Shown: positions 15,994-25,421, counted from the first letter of the stretch. The stretch is 49,029 nucleotides of DNA from an uncultured Coriobacteriales bacterium (GCA_934654475.1 CAKUFZ010000012.1:1-49029); one strand, 5' to 3'. Notes: generated by a model not told the origin, from the sequence alone. Translations and numbers: made by a program.

Positions 15994-18162
15994 CTATGCG
16001 CCCAAGCGTCCTACGCTGCCCATAGTTGCATTGACCATGCCGCGGCTCAGACGATACGACGCGAAGAGATAGGCCCCGTACACCGCCACGAACAGCGCGC
16101 CGTTCGAAATGGCTGCCGTCGTGATGTCGAAGGCGCCGAAGATCTCCACGACGTCACGCACCACACTGAGTGCCACCATGCTGTGTGCCAGCGCCACAAC
16201 GAGCGGGAGGAGGAAGTACACGAGCGTCTGCGCGAGCAAGCAGCGGTACACGAGCTTGCGAGGGCAACCGAGCTCCCATAGAAGCCTCCAGCTATGCTGG
16301 GCGTCGGTTGTGGCACAAAGCTGCTGGATTGCGAGAATCGCCGCACACGACACCACAAGCACGAAGCCAATGTAGACCGCCATGTAGCTCACAATGCCGG
16401 TCATGTTGTTCATCGCGGACCATGACTCTTCTTTCTGAATCACGTTCCCGATGTATGCAAACGTCGTCTGGCCCTCTTTGAAGATGTCACCCGTCTGGAG
16501 GTCTGCAAGCTCGTTCATCAGCCCGCCTGCCTCTTCACTCATACCATCCTTGTAGCGCATGTTGATATACGTCGAAGCACACGGCGCCTGAGCTGCGATG
16601 TCGTCGGGGACGATGAAGTACCCTGGGTTTGATCCAACGGTGGAGTTGGACAGGGCGCCGGAAGCGTCATCAATGACTCCAACCGCCGACGGAATAAGGT
16701 CCCTGTCCGCAAGCGTCACCGTGTAGCCAGCGCACATCACCTGGCTATAGAAATCGCGAAGGCCCTCGCCCATGTCGCAGGCCATCGCGTACTCATCCTC
16801 GCCAAGCTCGATGGGGTCGAGGCCCAAAAACGATCGCAACGCGTTGAACTCAGACACGCCTACCACCTGAACACCGCCGTCGGAGGCCATGCTTGCAACG
16901 CTGGCGGGTAAGGCGACACCGGTAACGCGGGTCATCTCGTCGAAAGACGCCGAAGGCCTCTCGGCAAGCCCCGACGCTTCCCTCAGCTCGAGGACGTTGT
17001 AGTCGGCTACGGAAGACAGGTCATAACCCGCGCCGGCAAGCATCTGCACAACATCGTGCTCTTCGGTGGCGGCTCCATAACCCGGCGCCACCTGGCCATC
17101 CGAAGTGAGGGGAAGGGACTGAAGCGAACTGGGCGAGTCGGGATCAAAGTACCATACGTCGACGGAAGCGTCGTACGGGTTGTGCTCCTCAATGGTGGAG
17201 GTAAACACCGAGCACACGCTTACGCCCGTCGTGACCGCCGTGATGGCGAGAAACAAGATCATCGAGATGGCTGCCATGGAGCCAGACGCAGTGTTTACGC
17301 GCGAGTTGAGCTGGCGCAGAGTGAGCATGTTGAGGCCGCGCCAGTACACGCGCGGAACCCTTTGCATGAGGCTCACCAGGAATCCCGAAAGCGCATAGAA
17401 GACCGCCACCGTGCCGGCGCACACCATGCCGGTCGTAATGCAGAAGGCCTGACCCGCCTGCCCCTCAAAGCCCGCAACAGGCAGTCCGTCATTCAACAGG
17501 CGGGCATACGACACGCCGATGAGAACGGCGCCAACCAGGAAAACGACCACCGAGGCAGGCAGGCTCCGTAGCTTGACCTCCTCGTTCACGCGGTCGGCTT
17601 CCATGAGGTCGACCAGACGCACACGACGAAGCGCCCGCATGTTGAAGAGCAACATCACGGCAAACATGAGGGCAAAGCATTCAAAGGTAAACCAGGCCGC
17701 ATCAGGGCTGAAGCGGAAGGAGAACGCGGTGATCGTGTCGTGGAAGAGGGCTGCCGTCACAAACACAAGCAGCTGAGACAGCAATACGCCCAGCACCAAA
17801 CCGCACGCGAAGGCGCCGATGCCGCTGATGAGCGTCTCGAGCGCCAACACGGCCGACACCTGCGAGCGACGCATGCCAAGCATCTGATAGAGGCCGAGTT
17901 CGCGCTTGCGCCTGCGAACGAGGAAGTTGTTGGCATACACCATGAGGAAACCCAGCACCAGCGCAAGGAAAACCGTGAGCCCGCGCATGATGCCGCCGAT
18001 GGACGCGACGATGCCCGAGGCATCGCCACTCAGAAAATCTGCCTGATCAGCAATGGTGTTGAACGCATAGAAGACAGCCACGCCCAAGGCAACCGTGGCA
18101 AAGTAAACGGCAAAGTCGCGCAGGGACTTGCGGACGTTGCCAAAGGCAAGCTTAGCGATCAT
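15994..18162 (-). CDS. BceB-like ABC transporter permease
   Basis: This 722-residue integral membrane protein begins MIAKLAFGNVRKSLRDFAVY, the hallmark start of Bce/Vra-type permeases. It has about ten membrane spans. A large extracellular domain of roughly 200 residues lies between the seventh and eighth span (about residues 310-560), the place where such permeases sense peptide antibiotics. FtsX-type domains flank it. BceAB transporters free lipid II cycle intermediates from bacitracin-like or lantibiotic peptides and also activate the BceS kinase. The gene overlaps the ATPase gene by 11 bases, and a full BceRS pair lies just upstream, completing the module. Confidence 0.88.
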   Translation of the reverse strand: MIAKLAFGNVRKSLRDFAVYFATVALGVAVFYAFNTIADQADFLSGDASGIVASIGGIMRGLTVFLALVLGFLMVYANNFLVRRRKRELGLYQMLGMRRSQVSAVLALETLISGIGAFACGLVLGVLLSQLLVFVTAALFHDTITAFSFRFSPDAAWFTFECFALMFAVMLLFNMRALRRVRLVDLMEADRVNEEVKLRSLPASVVVFLVGAVLIGVSYARLLNDGLPVAGFEGQAGQAFCITTGMVCAGTVAVFYALSGFLVSLMQRVPRVYWRGLNMLTLRQLNSRVNTASGSMAAISMILFLAITAVTTGVSVCSVFTSTIEEHNPYDASVDVWYFDPDSPSSLQSLPLTSDGQVAPGYGAATEEHDVVQMLAGAGYDLSSVADYNVLELREASGLAERPSASFDEMTRVTGVALPASVASMASDGGVQVVGVSEFNALRSFLGLDPIELGEDEYAMACDMGEGLRDFYSQVMCAGYTVTLADRDLIPSAVGVIDDASGALSNSTVGSNPGYFIVPDDIAAQAPCASTYINMRYKDGMSEEAGGLMNELADLQTGDIFKEGQTTFAYIGNVIQKEESWSAMNNMTGIVSYMAVYIGFVLVVSCAAILAIQQLCATTDAQHSWRLLWELGCPRKLVYRCLLAQTLVYFLLPLVVALAHSMVALSVVRDVVEIFGAFDITTAAISNGALFVAVYGAYLFASYRLSRGMVNATMGSVGRLGA

Positions 18163-18919
18163 CGGTCTCGTCTCCCCCGATGACAGCTACGACTCGCATG
18201 ATGTCGTCGAAGAACTGTTTGCGCGTGGCGTCGCCGCGCACCACCTCGGTGAACACGCGACCGTCGCGGATGAACACGACGCGCTTGCAATAGCTAGCGG
18301 CAAACGAGTCGTGCGTCACCATGAGGATGGTGGCATCGAGCTGCTTGTTGAGCATCTCGAAACACTCGAGCAGCAGTTTTGCGTTCTTGGAGTCAAGAGC
18401 GCCCGTGGGCTCGTCGGCAAGCACGAGCTTGGGTTGGCCGATCATGGCGCGGGCCGCTGCCACGCGCTGACGCTGACCGCCCGACACCTGGTAGGGAAAC
18501 TTGTTGAGAATTCCCTCGATGCCCAAGGTCGACGCCATAGCCATAATGCGAGCCGAGATCTCGCCTGCCGGCACGCGCCCGATGGTAAGGGGCAGTGCTA
18601 TGTTCTCGCGACAGGTGAGCGTGTCGAGCAGGTTGGAGTTCTGGAAGACGAAGCCGAGCTCCTCACGACGAAAGTCCGCCAAAGCACGCGACTTCAGTTT
18701 CGTCACGTCCTGCCCATTGATAAGGACCGTGCCCGAGGTGGGGGCGTCGATGGTGGCGATGCAGTTGAGCAGCGTGGTCTTGCCCGAGCCCGACGCGCCC
18801 ATGATGCCCACAAAGTCGCCCTTCTCAGCCGACAGGCTCACGCCTGCGAGCGCCTGGGTCGAGGCGCCCCTTCCCGCATACACTTTCTCGAGGTTCCGCA
18901 CTTCCAAGACCGCCGCCAT
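18152..18919 (-). CDS. BceA-like ABC transporter ATPase
   Basis: The 255-residue ATPase has Walker A GASGSGKTT, the signature VSGGQRQRVA, Walker B LVLADEPTGALD and a switch His in MVTHD. The sequence belongs to the MacB/LolD/BceA group that energises FtsX-type permeases. The ATG at 18919 is chosen because GGGAGG lies six bases before it. An in-frame start 57 bases further upstream would add an unrelated tail. It is translated just before the permease (11-base overlap). A BceR-type box sits 116-129 bases upstream of the start, consistent with induction by the neighbouring two-component system. Confidence 0.9.
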   Translation of the reverse strand: MAAVLEVRNLEKVYAGRGASTQALAGVSLSAEKGDFVGIMGASGSGKTTLLNCIATIDAPTSGTVLINGQDVTKLKSRALADFRREELGFVFQNSNLLDTLTCRENIALPLTIGRVPAGEISARIMAMASTLGIEGILNKFPYQVSGGQRQRVAAARAMIGQPKLVLADEPTGALDSKNAKLLLECFEMLNKQLDATILMVTHDSFAASYCKRVVFIRDGRVFTEVVRGDATRKQFFDDIMRVVAVIGGDETDDR

Positions 18920-19034
18920 GGCAGGCCTCCCTTCCGCGCTACCGGCCAGATGCCGCGCGTCATAGTTGCTTTTCAACGCTAGACATCATCGCCTGTTGGG
19001 CATTGCCGTGCCATCGATTGTGCTTACATGTGGG

Positions 19035-19048
19035 TGACGTTCGTGTAA
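19035..19048. promoter_or_regulatory. putative BceR box upstream of bceAB
   Basis: TTACA-CGAA-CGTCA on the minus strand (TGACG-TTCG-TGTAA on the plus) matches the Bce-type operator TNACA-N4-TGTNA with one mismatch and exact spacing. Its distance from the ATPase start resembles that in Bacillus bceA promoters. Confidence 0.5.
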
Positions 19049-19065
19049 GGTACGTGCCAGCCGCC

Positions 19066-20133
19066 TTATTCCCCCAGCATATGCATGCGATTGGCCGGAA
19101 ACGTCAGGCTCACGCAAGTCCATTGTCCCTCAACGCTCGACAGGCTCGTCGCGATGCCCATCTGCTGGCAGAGATTGCGCACGAGGTAGAGGCCAATGCC
19201 CGTCGACTTGGTGTGCGTGCGACCGTTACTGCCGGTGAAACCCTTCTCCCACACCCGACCCCTGTCGGCGGCACATACACCGCACCCGTTGTCGTGCACC
19301 TTGAGCACTACGCGCTCGTCTGCCTTACCCTCGTCTTCGCGAGATGCGCTGAAGTCGATGCGGCAGGCACCGTCAGTGCAGCGGTACCGCACGGCATTGT
19401 CGATAAGCTGGCCAAAAACGAACACGACCCACTTGGCGTCAGCGAAAACCGTGACACCTTCGAGCCCCTGCATGCTGACCGCCATACGCGCGCTCACAAG
19501 CGCCGCCGCGCGGGATTTCAATGCATCGCGCACAAGCGTCGACACCTCGCATGACCGAATGCGAAAGTCCTTCTCCACGCAACTTGAGCGCGCAAAGAAC
19601 AATGCCTGCTCGACAAGGACGTCCACACGGTCGAGCTCGGTGGTGAGAGAGCGAGGCACACGACCGTCCTCGTTGTCGATAATGAGGCGTGCGGCAGCCA
19701 GGGGCGTCTTGACCTCGTGGACCCATGTCTCCACATACTCGCGGTGCTCACGCTCGCGGCGTTGCGACTCCCCCACCTCATGGGCCGCCTGCACCCGCAA
19801 TGCCTCAAGGGCCTCATATGCCACGCGAGCTTCAGCCCCGTCGGGCTCGTCCATCTCGCTGGCACGCGCAAGCGCTCGGTCGGGTTCGGCCGCAATCTCC
19901 TGAAAAACCCGACACCAGGCACGCGCGCGCAGGTAGTTGACGAGGCCCATTGCTCCAAACACCAACGCGGCCAGCACGACGAACAGCATCGCAAGCTCGG
20001 ACGTCATGCCCGTCAACCTCAGCAGCGGCCAGAGGAAGACAAGGGCGGCGATCCCCATGAGCACCGTGGCCACATGACCGCGCAGGTAAGCCACGAGGCT
20101 CAAACCGTCCCCACGCCTCTCATGCGCACTCAT
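19066..20133 (-). CDS. BceS-like intramembrane-sensing histidine kinase
   Basis: The 355-residue kinase has two membrane spans (about 21-41 and 46-68) with almost no loop between them, the pattern of intramembrane-sensing kinases that receive their signal from a BceAB transporter. The phosphoacceptor is His139 in WVHEVKTPLAA. ATP-binding boxes include QLIDNAVRY, DNGCGV and TGIGLYL. It autophosphorylates and passes phosphate to the response regulator whose gene overlaps its start by 4 bases. The order regulator-kinase-ATPase-permease on one strand is that of a classic Bce module. Confidence 0.9.
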   Translation of the reverse strand: MSAHERRGDGLSLVAYLRGHVATVLMGIAALVFLWPLLRLTGMTSELAMLFVVLAALVFGAMGLVNYLRARAWCRVFQEIAAEPDRALARASEMDEPDGAEARVAYEALEALRVQAAHEVGESQRREREHREYVETWVHEVKTPLAAARLIIDNEDGRVPRSLTTELDRVDVLVEQALFFARSSCVEKDFRIRSCEVSTLVRDALKSRAAALVSARMAVSMQGLEGVTVFADAKWVVFVFGQLIDNAVRYRCTDGACRIDFSASREDEGKADERVVLKVHDNGCGVCAADRGRVWEKGFTGSNGRTHTKSTGIGLYLVRNLCQQMGIATSLSSVEGQWTCVSLTFPANRMHMLGE

Positions 20134-20810
20134 CGAGACGTCTCCGCCGAATAGCCCAGGCCGCGATGGGTACGAAGGAAGCCTTCCACGCCGATGGACG
20201 CCAGCGTCTTGCGCAGTCGGTTCATGTTCACCGTAAGCGTGTTGTCGTCGATGAAGGCGTCGGAGTTCCAGAGCTCCACCATGATGTCCTCGCGTGACAC
20301 AACCTTGCCGGCGCGGCGCATAAGCAGCGACAAGATGCGCGTCTCGTTTTTGGTGAGCTCAACCGACTTGCCCTCATAGCTCGCCGTGCATCGCGCAAGG
20401 TCGAGCGAGACTCCGGCGCATTCAAGCACATTGGACAGGTGGGCACCGGGGGCCTTTGCCCGGCGCAGGCACGCCTCGATGTGGGCAAGAAGCACGGAAG
20501 GGTTGTAAGGCTTGGCAACAAAGTCGTCTGCGCCCAGCGACATGGACATGACCTCGTCGAGGTCGGTGACCCGGCTCGTGACAACGATGATAGGCACTTG
20601 CGAGACGCGGCGGAGCTCCCGGCAGACTATCTGCCCGTCGGTGCCCGGCAAGCCCAGGTCGAGCAGCACGAGGTCGGGAGAAGCGGCGAGGACGTCGTCT
20701 ACGAGACGGTCAAAACGCTCAGCGCACGTCGCCTCGTAACCCGCACGCTGCAAAAGCAGCGCGAGCTGCTCGCGTACCGACTCGTCGTCTTCAATTACAT
20801 ATATATGCAT
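20130..20810 (-). CDS. BceR-like OmpR-family response regulator
   Basis: The 226-residue protein has a receiver domain (acidic pocket Glu7-Asp8-Asp9, phospho-acceptor Asp51 in LLDLGLP) and a C-terminal winged helix of OmpR type (about 125-226, ending RTHRGLGYSAE). It should activate the bceAB-like genes when phosphorylated by the adjacent kinase. The ATG at 20810 gives the conserved start MHIYVIEDDE. No strong ribosome site is visible there, and the start region is unusually AT-rich (repeated ATAT), which may make it easy to open. It overlaps the kinase gene by 4 bases (ATGA). Confidence 0.9.
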   Translation of the reverse strand: MHIYVIEDDESVREQLALLLQRAGYEATCAERFDRLVDDVLAASPDLVLLDLGLPGTDGQIVCRELRRVSQVPIIVVTSRVTDLDEVMSMSLGADDFVAKPYNPSVLLAHIEACLRRAKAPGAHLSNVLECAGVSLDLARCTASYEGKSVELTKNETRILSLLMRRAGKVVSREDIMVELWNSDAFIDDNTLTVNMNRLRKTLASIGVEGFLRTHRGLGYSAETSR

Positions 20811-21027
20811 ATATGTATCACCCGTCTCGCCCGCTTGCTACCACAACGCCAACCATGATACCAAGTGCGGCGTCGGCAAACCTTACACGCGTGTCACAAA
20901 GCATGTTCCGCTTCTGGCATGTCGCGACCGCGTCAAAAAGCGTCAAAACCAAAACGCCGGCACACACAGCAGCCTCGCCCGGAAGCCATAGAACGCCAGG
21001 CACCAGCCAAACCGCCCGACGACAAAC

Positions 21028-21059
21028 AAAAAAAGTCGCCGACCCTGAGCCGGCGACCT
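21028..21059 (-). terminator. rho-independent terminator of the small membrane protein gene
   Basis: On the minus strand GTCGCCG-N9-CGGCGAC is followed by seven T. It lies 45 bases after the stop of the 21104-21322 gene. Bases 20811-21027 hold no gene that I can support and presumably carry the bceR promoter. Confidence 0.85.
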
Positions 21060-21103
21060 CCTCAAGCATGTGACCTACTTGCGAGGTGATCGATTTCGCC
21101 GCG

Positions 21104-21322
21104 TTACTTGCGGTCGGGCAACCCCGCCACAATGACGCCCAAGGTGATAGGCGTCGTGAAGATGCCGATGAACCACAGGCGTCCCTTGCTCCACGGGCAG
21201 CCCTTCTCAGTGGCGCTGTGCACCATCATCGAGATGGACAGAAAGTAGGCCACCACAACGCAAGCAAAAAGAACGCAGGAAATAACACCCAAGATCAAGG
21301 TCGCATCGTCAGCCATATACAT
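21104..21322 (-). CDS. small two-span membrane protein
   Basis: The 72-residue product starts MYMADDATLILGV. Two hydrophobic spans (about 6-27 and 48-66) are joined by a polar loop ending KGCPWSKGR. I do not recognise a family. The ATG at 21322 is chosen because GGAAGGAG lies six bases before it. An in-frame start 24 bases upstream would read through that ribosome site. A strong terminator follows, so it is an independent short transcript. It sits between the Bce module and the LuxR regulator with no evident link to either. Confidence 0.7.
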   Translation of the reverse strand: MYMADDATLILGVISCVLFACVVVAYFLSISMMVHSATEKGCPWSKGRLWFIGIFTTPITLGVIVAGLPDRK

Positions 21323-21434
21323 AGCAAGCTCCTTCCCCGACACCATATCGCTTCTTCAGTCGCCCGAAATCCCTAACACCAGGCGCACTATGCAGGCATT
21401 CTACCCCAGCCCGCAATCCTCAACCAAACGCCGC

Positions 21435-22928
21435 TCAGCGAGGCGAATCTCCTCCAACAAGGTTGATGAGCTCCTGCTGTGAATGCACATCAAGCTTGCG
21501 GTAGATGTGACGCACGTGGGTTTTCACCGTGTTTCGCGACACCACGAGCTCGTCCTGAATCTCTTGGCCGCCCTTGCCTTGGGCAAGCAGGCGCATCACG
21601 TCGAGCTCGCGGGCCGACAGGCCGTGCTCACGCGCCAAGGCCTCGCAGCTCTGCTCGATGTGGGCAGTGGTATGCTCCAAAGTGCGCAGGGGCTCAACGG
21701 GCACGATATCGGCAAAAGCCGCGCTGAAGGAGAACCCGCGCATGCCCACGAGCAGATACCCAATGAAGGCGAGCACCACCACGGCGTTGAAGCAGTTCGC
21801 CACGCTGTCCGAAGCTGCGAACCACTCAGACGTGGCCCAGCGTCCCAGAAGCGAGCCAGCCTCCAAACCCAGGGCCTGCATGGTATAGCCCGCACCGAGT
21901 GCCCACAGGGCGCCCGCAGGGTTCGACATGCCCACCGAGGCAAAGACCGTCCAGATGAGCACCCATGAGAACGCGGCACCCGCAAACGAGAGCGTGCTCG
22001 ACATCATGGACTCGACGGGCGTCAGCGGGCGCAAGATGAAGCCACCGAGCATGAGCAGCGCCGCAATTACGAGCAAGATGTCCTCGCTCTCCATGCGGTG
22101 CCGTGCGAACACCCACACACCACCGGCGATCAAGGCGATAACCACGGCAATGTTTGCCCCAAGGATGACGTCGGTCTTCTCGGCCAGCGAGATACCATGA
22201 ATGAACTCGAAGAACGCTATCAGGACGAAGAGGCGGTGCGAAGGGCTCACAAACGAGTTCGGGTTCGTGGTACCGAGTTCTTCAGGCGAACGGGCAGAGA
22301 GGCCCTTTTTGAGGAACGGCACACCTGCGGTAAAGCCAACACACGTCATCACTAGTTCGACGAGACCCGCCACAACAAGGCTTGTGACAAACGAAAGCGT
22401 CTGTGGAATGAGGCAACGCATGAGGGCGCCAATACCCTCGCCTAAAAAGGCGGCCAGGACGAGGTCGCGCTTGTTGCCCAGGGCGCACAGCGACGCACCC
22501 ACCAGAATGCGCGGCCATGAACAACCGAAATGCGCCATGCACACACCCACCGTGGCAACCACGGCGTTGGAGGAGTCCATTCCCCACCACCAGGCGAACG
22601 AGCCGGTGATGATCATGACGACGGAGACAACGCTGAACACGATGGGAGACACCAGACGCGGGGCTTTGAGGGCAACGAGGGCAACGAGGGCATAACCTGC
22701 CGCCGCGGCGACGGCCTGAATGGTGGTTGCCGCCGGGTTCAAAGGCTCCATCATCGGAAGCGCCATCGTCATGAGAACCCAGACGTCCACCGAGCTGCAG
22801 ACGCACGCCAGGGTGGCAAGCACGATGGCGCCGATTCTGCCGGACGACATGGCGGGGTGATTCTTACCCAAGCTGCCTCGCCCCGATGTCCCAAGCGTCC
22901 CCTGAGCCCCAAGTCGCCCCGCTGCCAT
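21435..22928 (-). CDS. membrane-embedded LuxR-type transcription regulator
   Basis: This 497-residue protein has a long N-terminal region with about ten to twelve membrane spans and a C-terminal LuxR HTH (about 437-497: LSARELDVMRLLAQGKGG, then VSRNTVKTHVRHIYRKL). Such membrane LuxR proteins are expanded in Eggerthella-type Coriobacteriia, where they often sit beside and control Tat-exported flavin reductases. Here one is divergent from exactly such a reductase. The membrane part probably senses a small molecule and the HTH acts at the nearby promoter. The ATG at 22928 has GGGGGAAGGA before it and is preferred over one 30 bases upstream. Confidence 0.85.
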   Translation of the reverse strand: MAAGRLGAQGTLGTSGRGSLGKNHPAMSSGRIGAIVLATLACVCSSVDVWVLMTMALPMMEPLNPAATTIQAVAAAAGYALVALVALKAPRLVSPIVFSVVSVVMIITGSFAWWWGMDSSNAVVATVGVCMAHFGCSWPRILVGASLCALGNKRDLVLAAFLGEGIGALMRCLIPQTLSFVTSLVVAGLVELVMTCVGFTAGVPFLKKGLSARSPEELGTTNPNSFVSPSHRLFVLIAFFEFIHGISLAEKTDVILGANIAVVIALIAGGVWVFARHRMESEDILLVIAALLMLGGFILRPLTPVESMMSSTLSFAGAAFSWVLIWTVFASVGMSNPAGALWALGAGYTMQALGLEAGSLLGRWATSEWFAASDSVANCFNAVVVLAFIGYLLVGMRGFSFSAAFADIVPVEPLRTLEHTTAHIEQSCEALAREHGLSARELDVMRLLAQGKGGQEIQDELVVSRNTVKTHVRHIYRKLDVHSQQELINLVGGDSPR

Positions 22929-23086
22929 GGACCGTCCTTCCCCCACCTTCGCCCCCATGGAACACGACCGATGCCGGCCGAACCAAAATAGAAGACGAGA
23001 CTTCCCCTTGCACGCACTCTCAAATTCAACCGCGCCAATGATACTCGTTTAACCCATATCAGGGCTAGAGGATTCGAAAACCTTAA

Positions 23087-23145
23087 CACCCCAGCTAGAC
23101 GGTGGGGTGATTGTTGAATCACCCAGGGGTGAGCGCGCAAACACC
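23087..23145. promoter_or_regulatory. cluster of CACCC/GGGTG dyads, candidate operator
   Basis: CACCCC (23087-23092) pairs with GGGGTG (23104-23109). Overlapping it is the perfect dyad GGGTGATT-GTTG-AATCACCC (23105-23124), followed by GGGGTG and another ACACCCCC. All lie in the 496-bp divergent gap (22929-23424) between the LuxR regulator and the reductase. The rest of that gap shows nothing else recognisable. Confidence 0.5.
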
Positions 23146-23424
23146 CCCGTTTGCCCTCGAAAAACCGCCGCCTGCCGCCTAGAGTTCGAATCAGTCGCAG
23201 CGAGGCAAGCGCGAACCCCACGCACCGCATCGCATGTGACAACCACCGGCCGCCAGGGCCGGTCGAACCATCCGGCGCACGTGTATGCAGAGCGCGACGC
23301 CCCAGACGTGGGACGGGCACGCACATGCGCCGAGATGTTTCTGGGCCATGGGGATGGCGCAGAACCTGGCAAACATCAAGTCGCTATTACTAAAAGGTGC
23401 ACGTTGATTCAGGAGGTTTCTACT

Positions 23425-25335
23425 ATGAACGCTACTGTCTCTCGCCGTGGTTTCCTGGGTGCCGCTGGCACCGCCAGCCTGCTCGCCGCTTGCGGCTACA
23501 AGGGTTCCCTCGCTTGGGCCGACGAGGCCGCCGCTGAGCCCGAGTGGACCGACACCGCTGACGTCGTCGTCTGCGGTGCTGGCGGTGCTGGCCTGAACGC
23601 TGCGTACCGTGCCCTCGAGCTGGGCGCCTCCGTCATCGTCCTTGAGAAGTCCGGCTTCACCGGCGGCACGCTGCAGTTCTCCGAGGGTGCCTTCCAGGCT
23701 GCTGGCACCGAGGACGAGTTTGCTCTCGATGACGGCACGAACCCCGCGACGCCCAACGACTCCGTTGACCTCATGTGCCAGAACTGGCTCGCCATGGCAG
23801 ACGGCGACTGCGACGAGGACCTGATCCGCACCATTATCGCCAAGTCCGCTGAGTCTCTCGATTGGATCAAGTCTAGCTTCGGCCTGGGTGTTTCCCGCAC
23901 TGCCGGCATCCGTCCCGTGCCTTTCGTGCCGCAGGAGACCATCGCTGACCGTATTCACTACCTGGTCGATCCCGCCGATGTTGAGAACACCGACGGTCAC
24001 GGCGGCAAGGTCTGGATGGACAACGCTGCAAAGGCCGTTGAGGACAAGGGTGGCAAGATTGTCCTGAACGCCGAGATCGTTGAGTTCCTGACCGACGAGA
24101 ACGGCGTCGTCAACGGCGTCAAGTGCCTCGACGGTTCCTGCTACAAGGCCGACAAGGGCGTCATCTGCTGCACCGGCGGCATCGACCACAACGAGGTCCT
24201 TGCCAAGCACGTGAACCCGCACCACTACTGGATGATGAAGCACCACAACCTCACCATGGTCGACGCCAACACGGGTGAGGGCATCCTGGCCGGCATGGCC
24301 CTGGGCGCTCAGACGAGCTTCCACGGCACCGACAACAACCCCAGCTACTTCTGGATCGGCACCAACAAGCACATGATGGACATCATCGCCGTTGGCCCGC
24401 GTGGCTACCGCTTCGCCCGCGAGGACACCACCTACGGTTTCTGGAGCCGCTGCCTCTACACCCAGACCCGTCAGGAGGGCGGCATTGACGGCCAGGTGTG
24501 GATTGTCTTCGGCGACTCCAACTTCGACGACAACCCCGCACTGCAGGACGAGGCCCAGGTTCAGGCTTGGTACGATGACGGCACCCTGGTGAAGGGCGAG
24601 ACCGTGGCCGAGCTTGCCGAGAAGACCGGCCTGCCTGAGGTTGGCCTGCAGACCACGCTCGACGAGTGGAAGAAGTGCTGCGAGAACCAGGAGGACCCGC
24701 AGTTCGGCCGTACCGACGGCTTTGGCACCATCGACGCGCCCTACTACGCGATGAAGCTCATCATGTCCACCACTGGCGCCTTCGGCGGCATGGTCATCGA
24801 CGAGCAATGCCATGTGCTCGACTACGAGGGCAACCCCATCCCTCACCTCTTCGCCGCTGGTAACTGCTCCGCTGGCTGGCTGGGCGACTTCTACTACGGC
24901 TCGGGCACCTGCCTCATGGCCTGCGCTGCCCTCGGTATGATCTCTGCCGAGAATGCCGTTGCCGGCACCTATGAGTCCGACCCCGTCAAGCCCGGCGCAA
25001 CCGGTCAGACCGATCCCGAGGCTGCCGCAGCCGAGGAGGCCGACGCCGCTCCTGCTGCTGACGCCAGCGCTGTTGCCGACGGCACTTACACCGCCTCCGG
25101 CAAGGGCATCGGCGGCGACGTGCCTGTGACCGTGACCATCGAAGGCGGCAAGATCACTGCCGTCGAGGTTGGCGAGAACTCCGAGACCCAGGGCATCGGC
25201 TCCAAGGCCATCGAGCAGCTCCCCGCAGCCATCGTCGAGGCCAACGGCACTGACGGTGTTGACGCAGTGGCCGGCGCCACCGTCACCTCCAAGGCCATCT
25301 TCTCCGCCGTCAACGACGCTCTGGCCAACGCCTAA
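23425..25335 (+). CDS. Tat-exported FAD/FMN reductase (fumarate/urocanate reductase-like)
   Basis: The 636-residue protein has a Tat signal (SRRGFLG) whose LAAC (Cys23) may also be a lipobox. An FAD-binding fumarate-reductase-type domain follows (dinucleotide motif GAGGAG at 51-56, RGYRFARED near the active site). Residues about 545-636 are an FMN_bind domain with VAGATVTS, where Thr619 is the likely ApbE flavinylation site. Such enzymes reduce an organic acceptor outside the membrane using electrons from quinol or a carrier. No CXXCH haem motif is present, so electrons must come through the FMN domain. The substrate cannot be told from sequence. AGGAGG eight bases before the ATG and smooth codon use suggest high expression. 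A terminator follows. Confidence 0.88.
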   Translation: MNATVSRRGFLGAAGTASLLAACGYKGSLAWADEAAAEPEWTDTADVVVCGAGGAGLNAAYRALELGASVIVLEKSGFTGGTLQFSEGAFQAAGTEDEFALDDGTNPATPNDSVDLMCQNWLAMADGDCDEDLIRTIIAKSAESLDWIKSSFGLGVSRTAGIRPVPFVPQETIADRIHYLVDPADVENTDGHGGKVWMDNAAKAVEDKGGKIVLNAEIVEFLTDENGVVNGVKCLDGSCYKADKGVICCTGGIDHNEVLAKHVNPHHYWMMKHHNLTMVDANTGEGILAGMALGAQTSFHGTDNNPSYFWIGTNKHMMDIIAVGPRGYRFAREDTTYGFWSRCLYTQTRQEGGIDGQVWIVFGDSNFDDNPALQDEAQVQAWYDDGTLVKGETVAELAEKTGLPEVGLQTTLDEWKKCCENQEDPQFGRTDGFGTIDAPYYAMKLIMSTTGAFGGMVIDEQCHVLDYEGNPIPHLFAAGNCSAGWLGDFYYGSGTCLMACAALGMISAENAVAGTYESDPVKPGATGQTDPEAAAAEEADAAPAADASAVADGTYTASGKGIGGDVPVTVTIEGGKITAVEVGENSETQGIGSKAIEQLPAAIVEANGTDGVDAVAGATVTSKAIFSAVNDALANA

Positions 25336-25382
25336 CAGCAACCCCAGGCGCTCTTAGCCTAACAATCTCCTTCCCAAGCACG

Positions 25383-25421
25383 AAGCCCCGGGCCGCACAC
25401 ACACGCGGCCCGGGGCTTTTG
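25383..25421 (+). terminator. strong rho-independent terminator after the reductase gene
   Basis: AAGCCCCGGGCCGC (25383-25396) pairs with GCGGCCCGGGGCTT (25405-25418) around an eight-base loop, with a T-run. It lies about 50 bases after the reductase stop. Confidence 0.92.

Noticed and set aside
20818..21132. A minus-strand frame of 104 codons between bceR and the small membrane protein gene
   Set aside because: It runs through a clear terminator hairpin and T-run and has no plausible ribosome site.
23191..25341. A 716-codon open frame antisense to the flavin reductase
   Set aside because: It is a mirror of the strongly biased plus-strand codons, with no recognisable domain.
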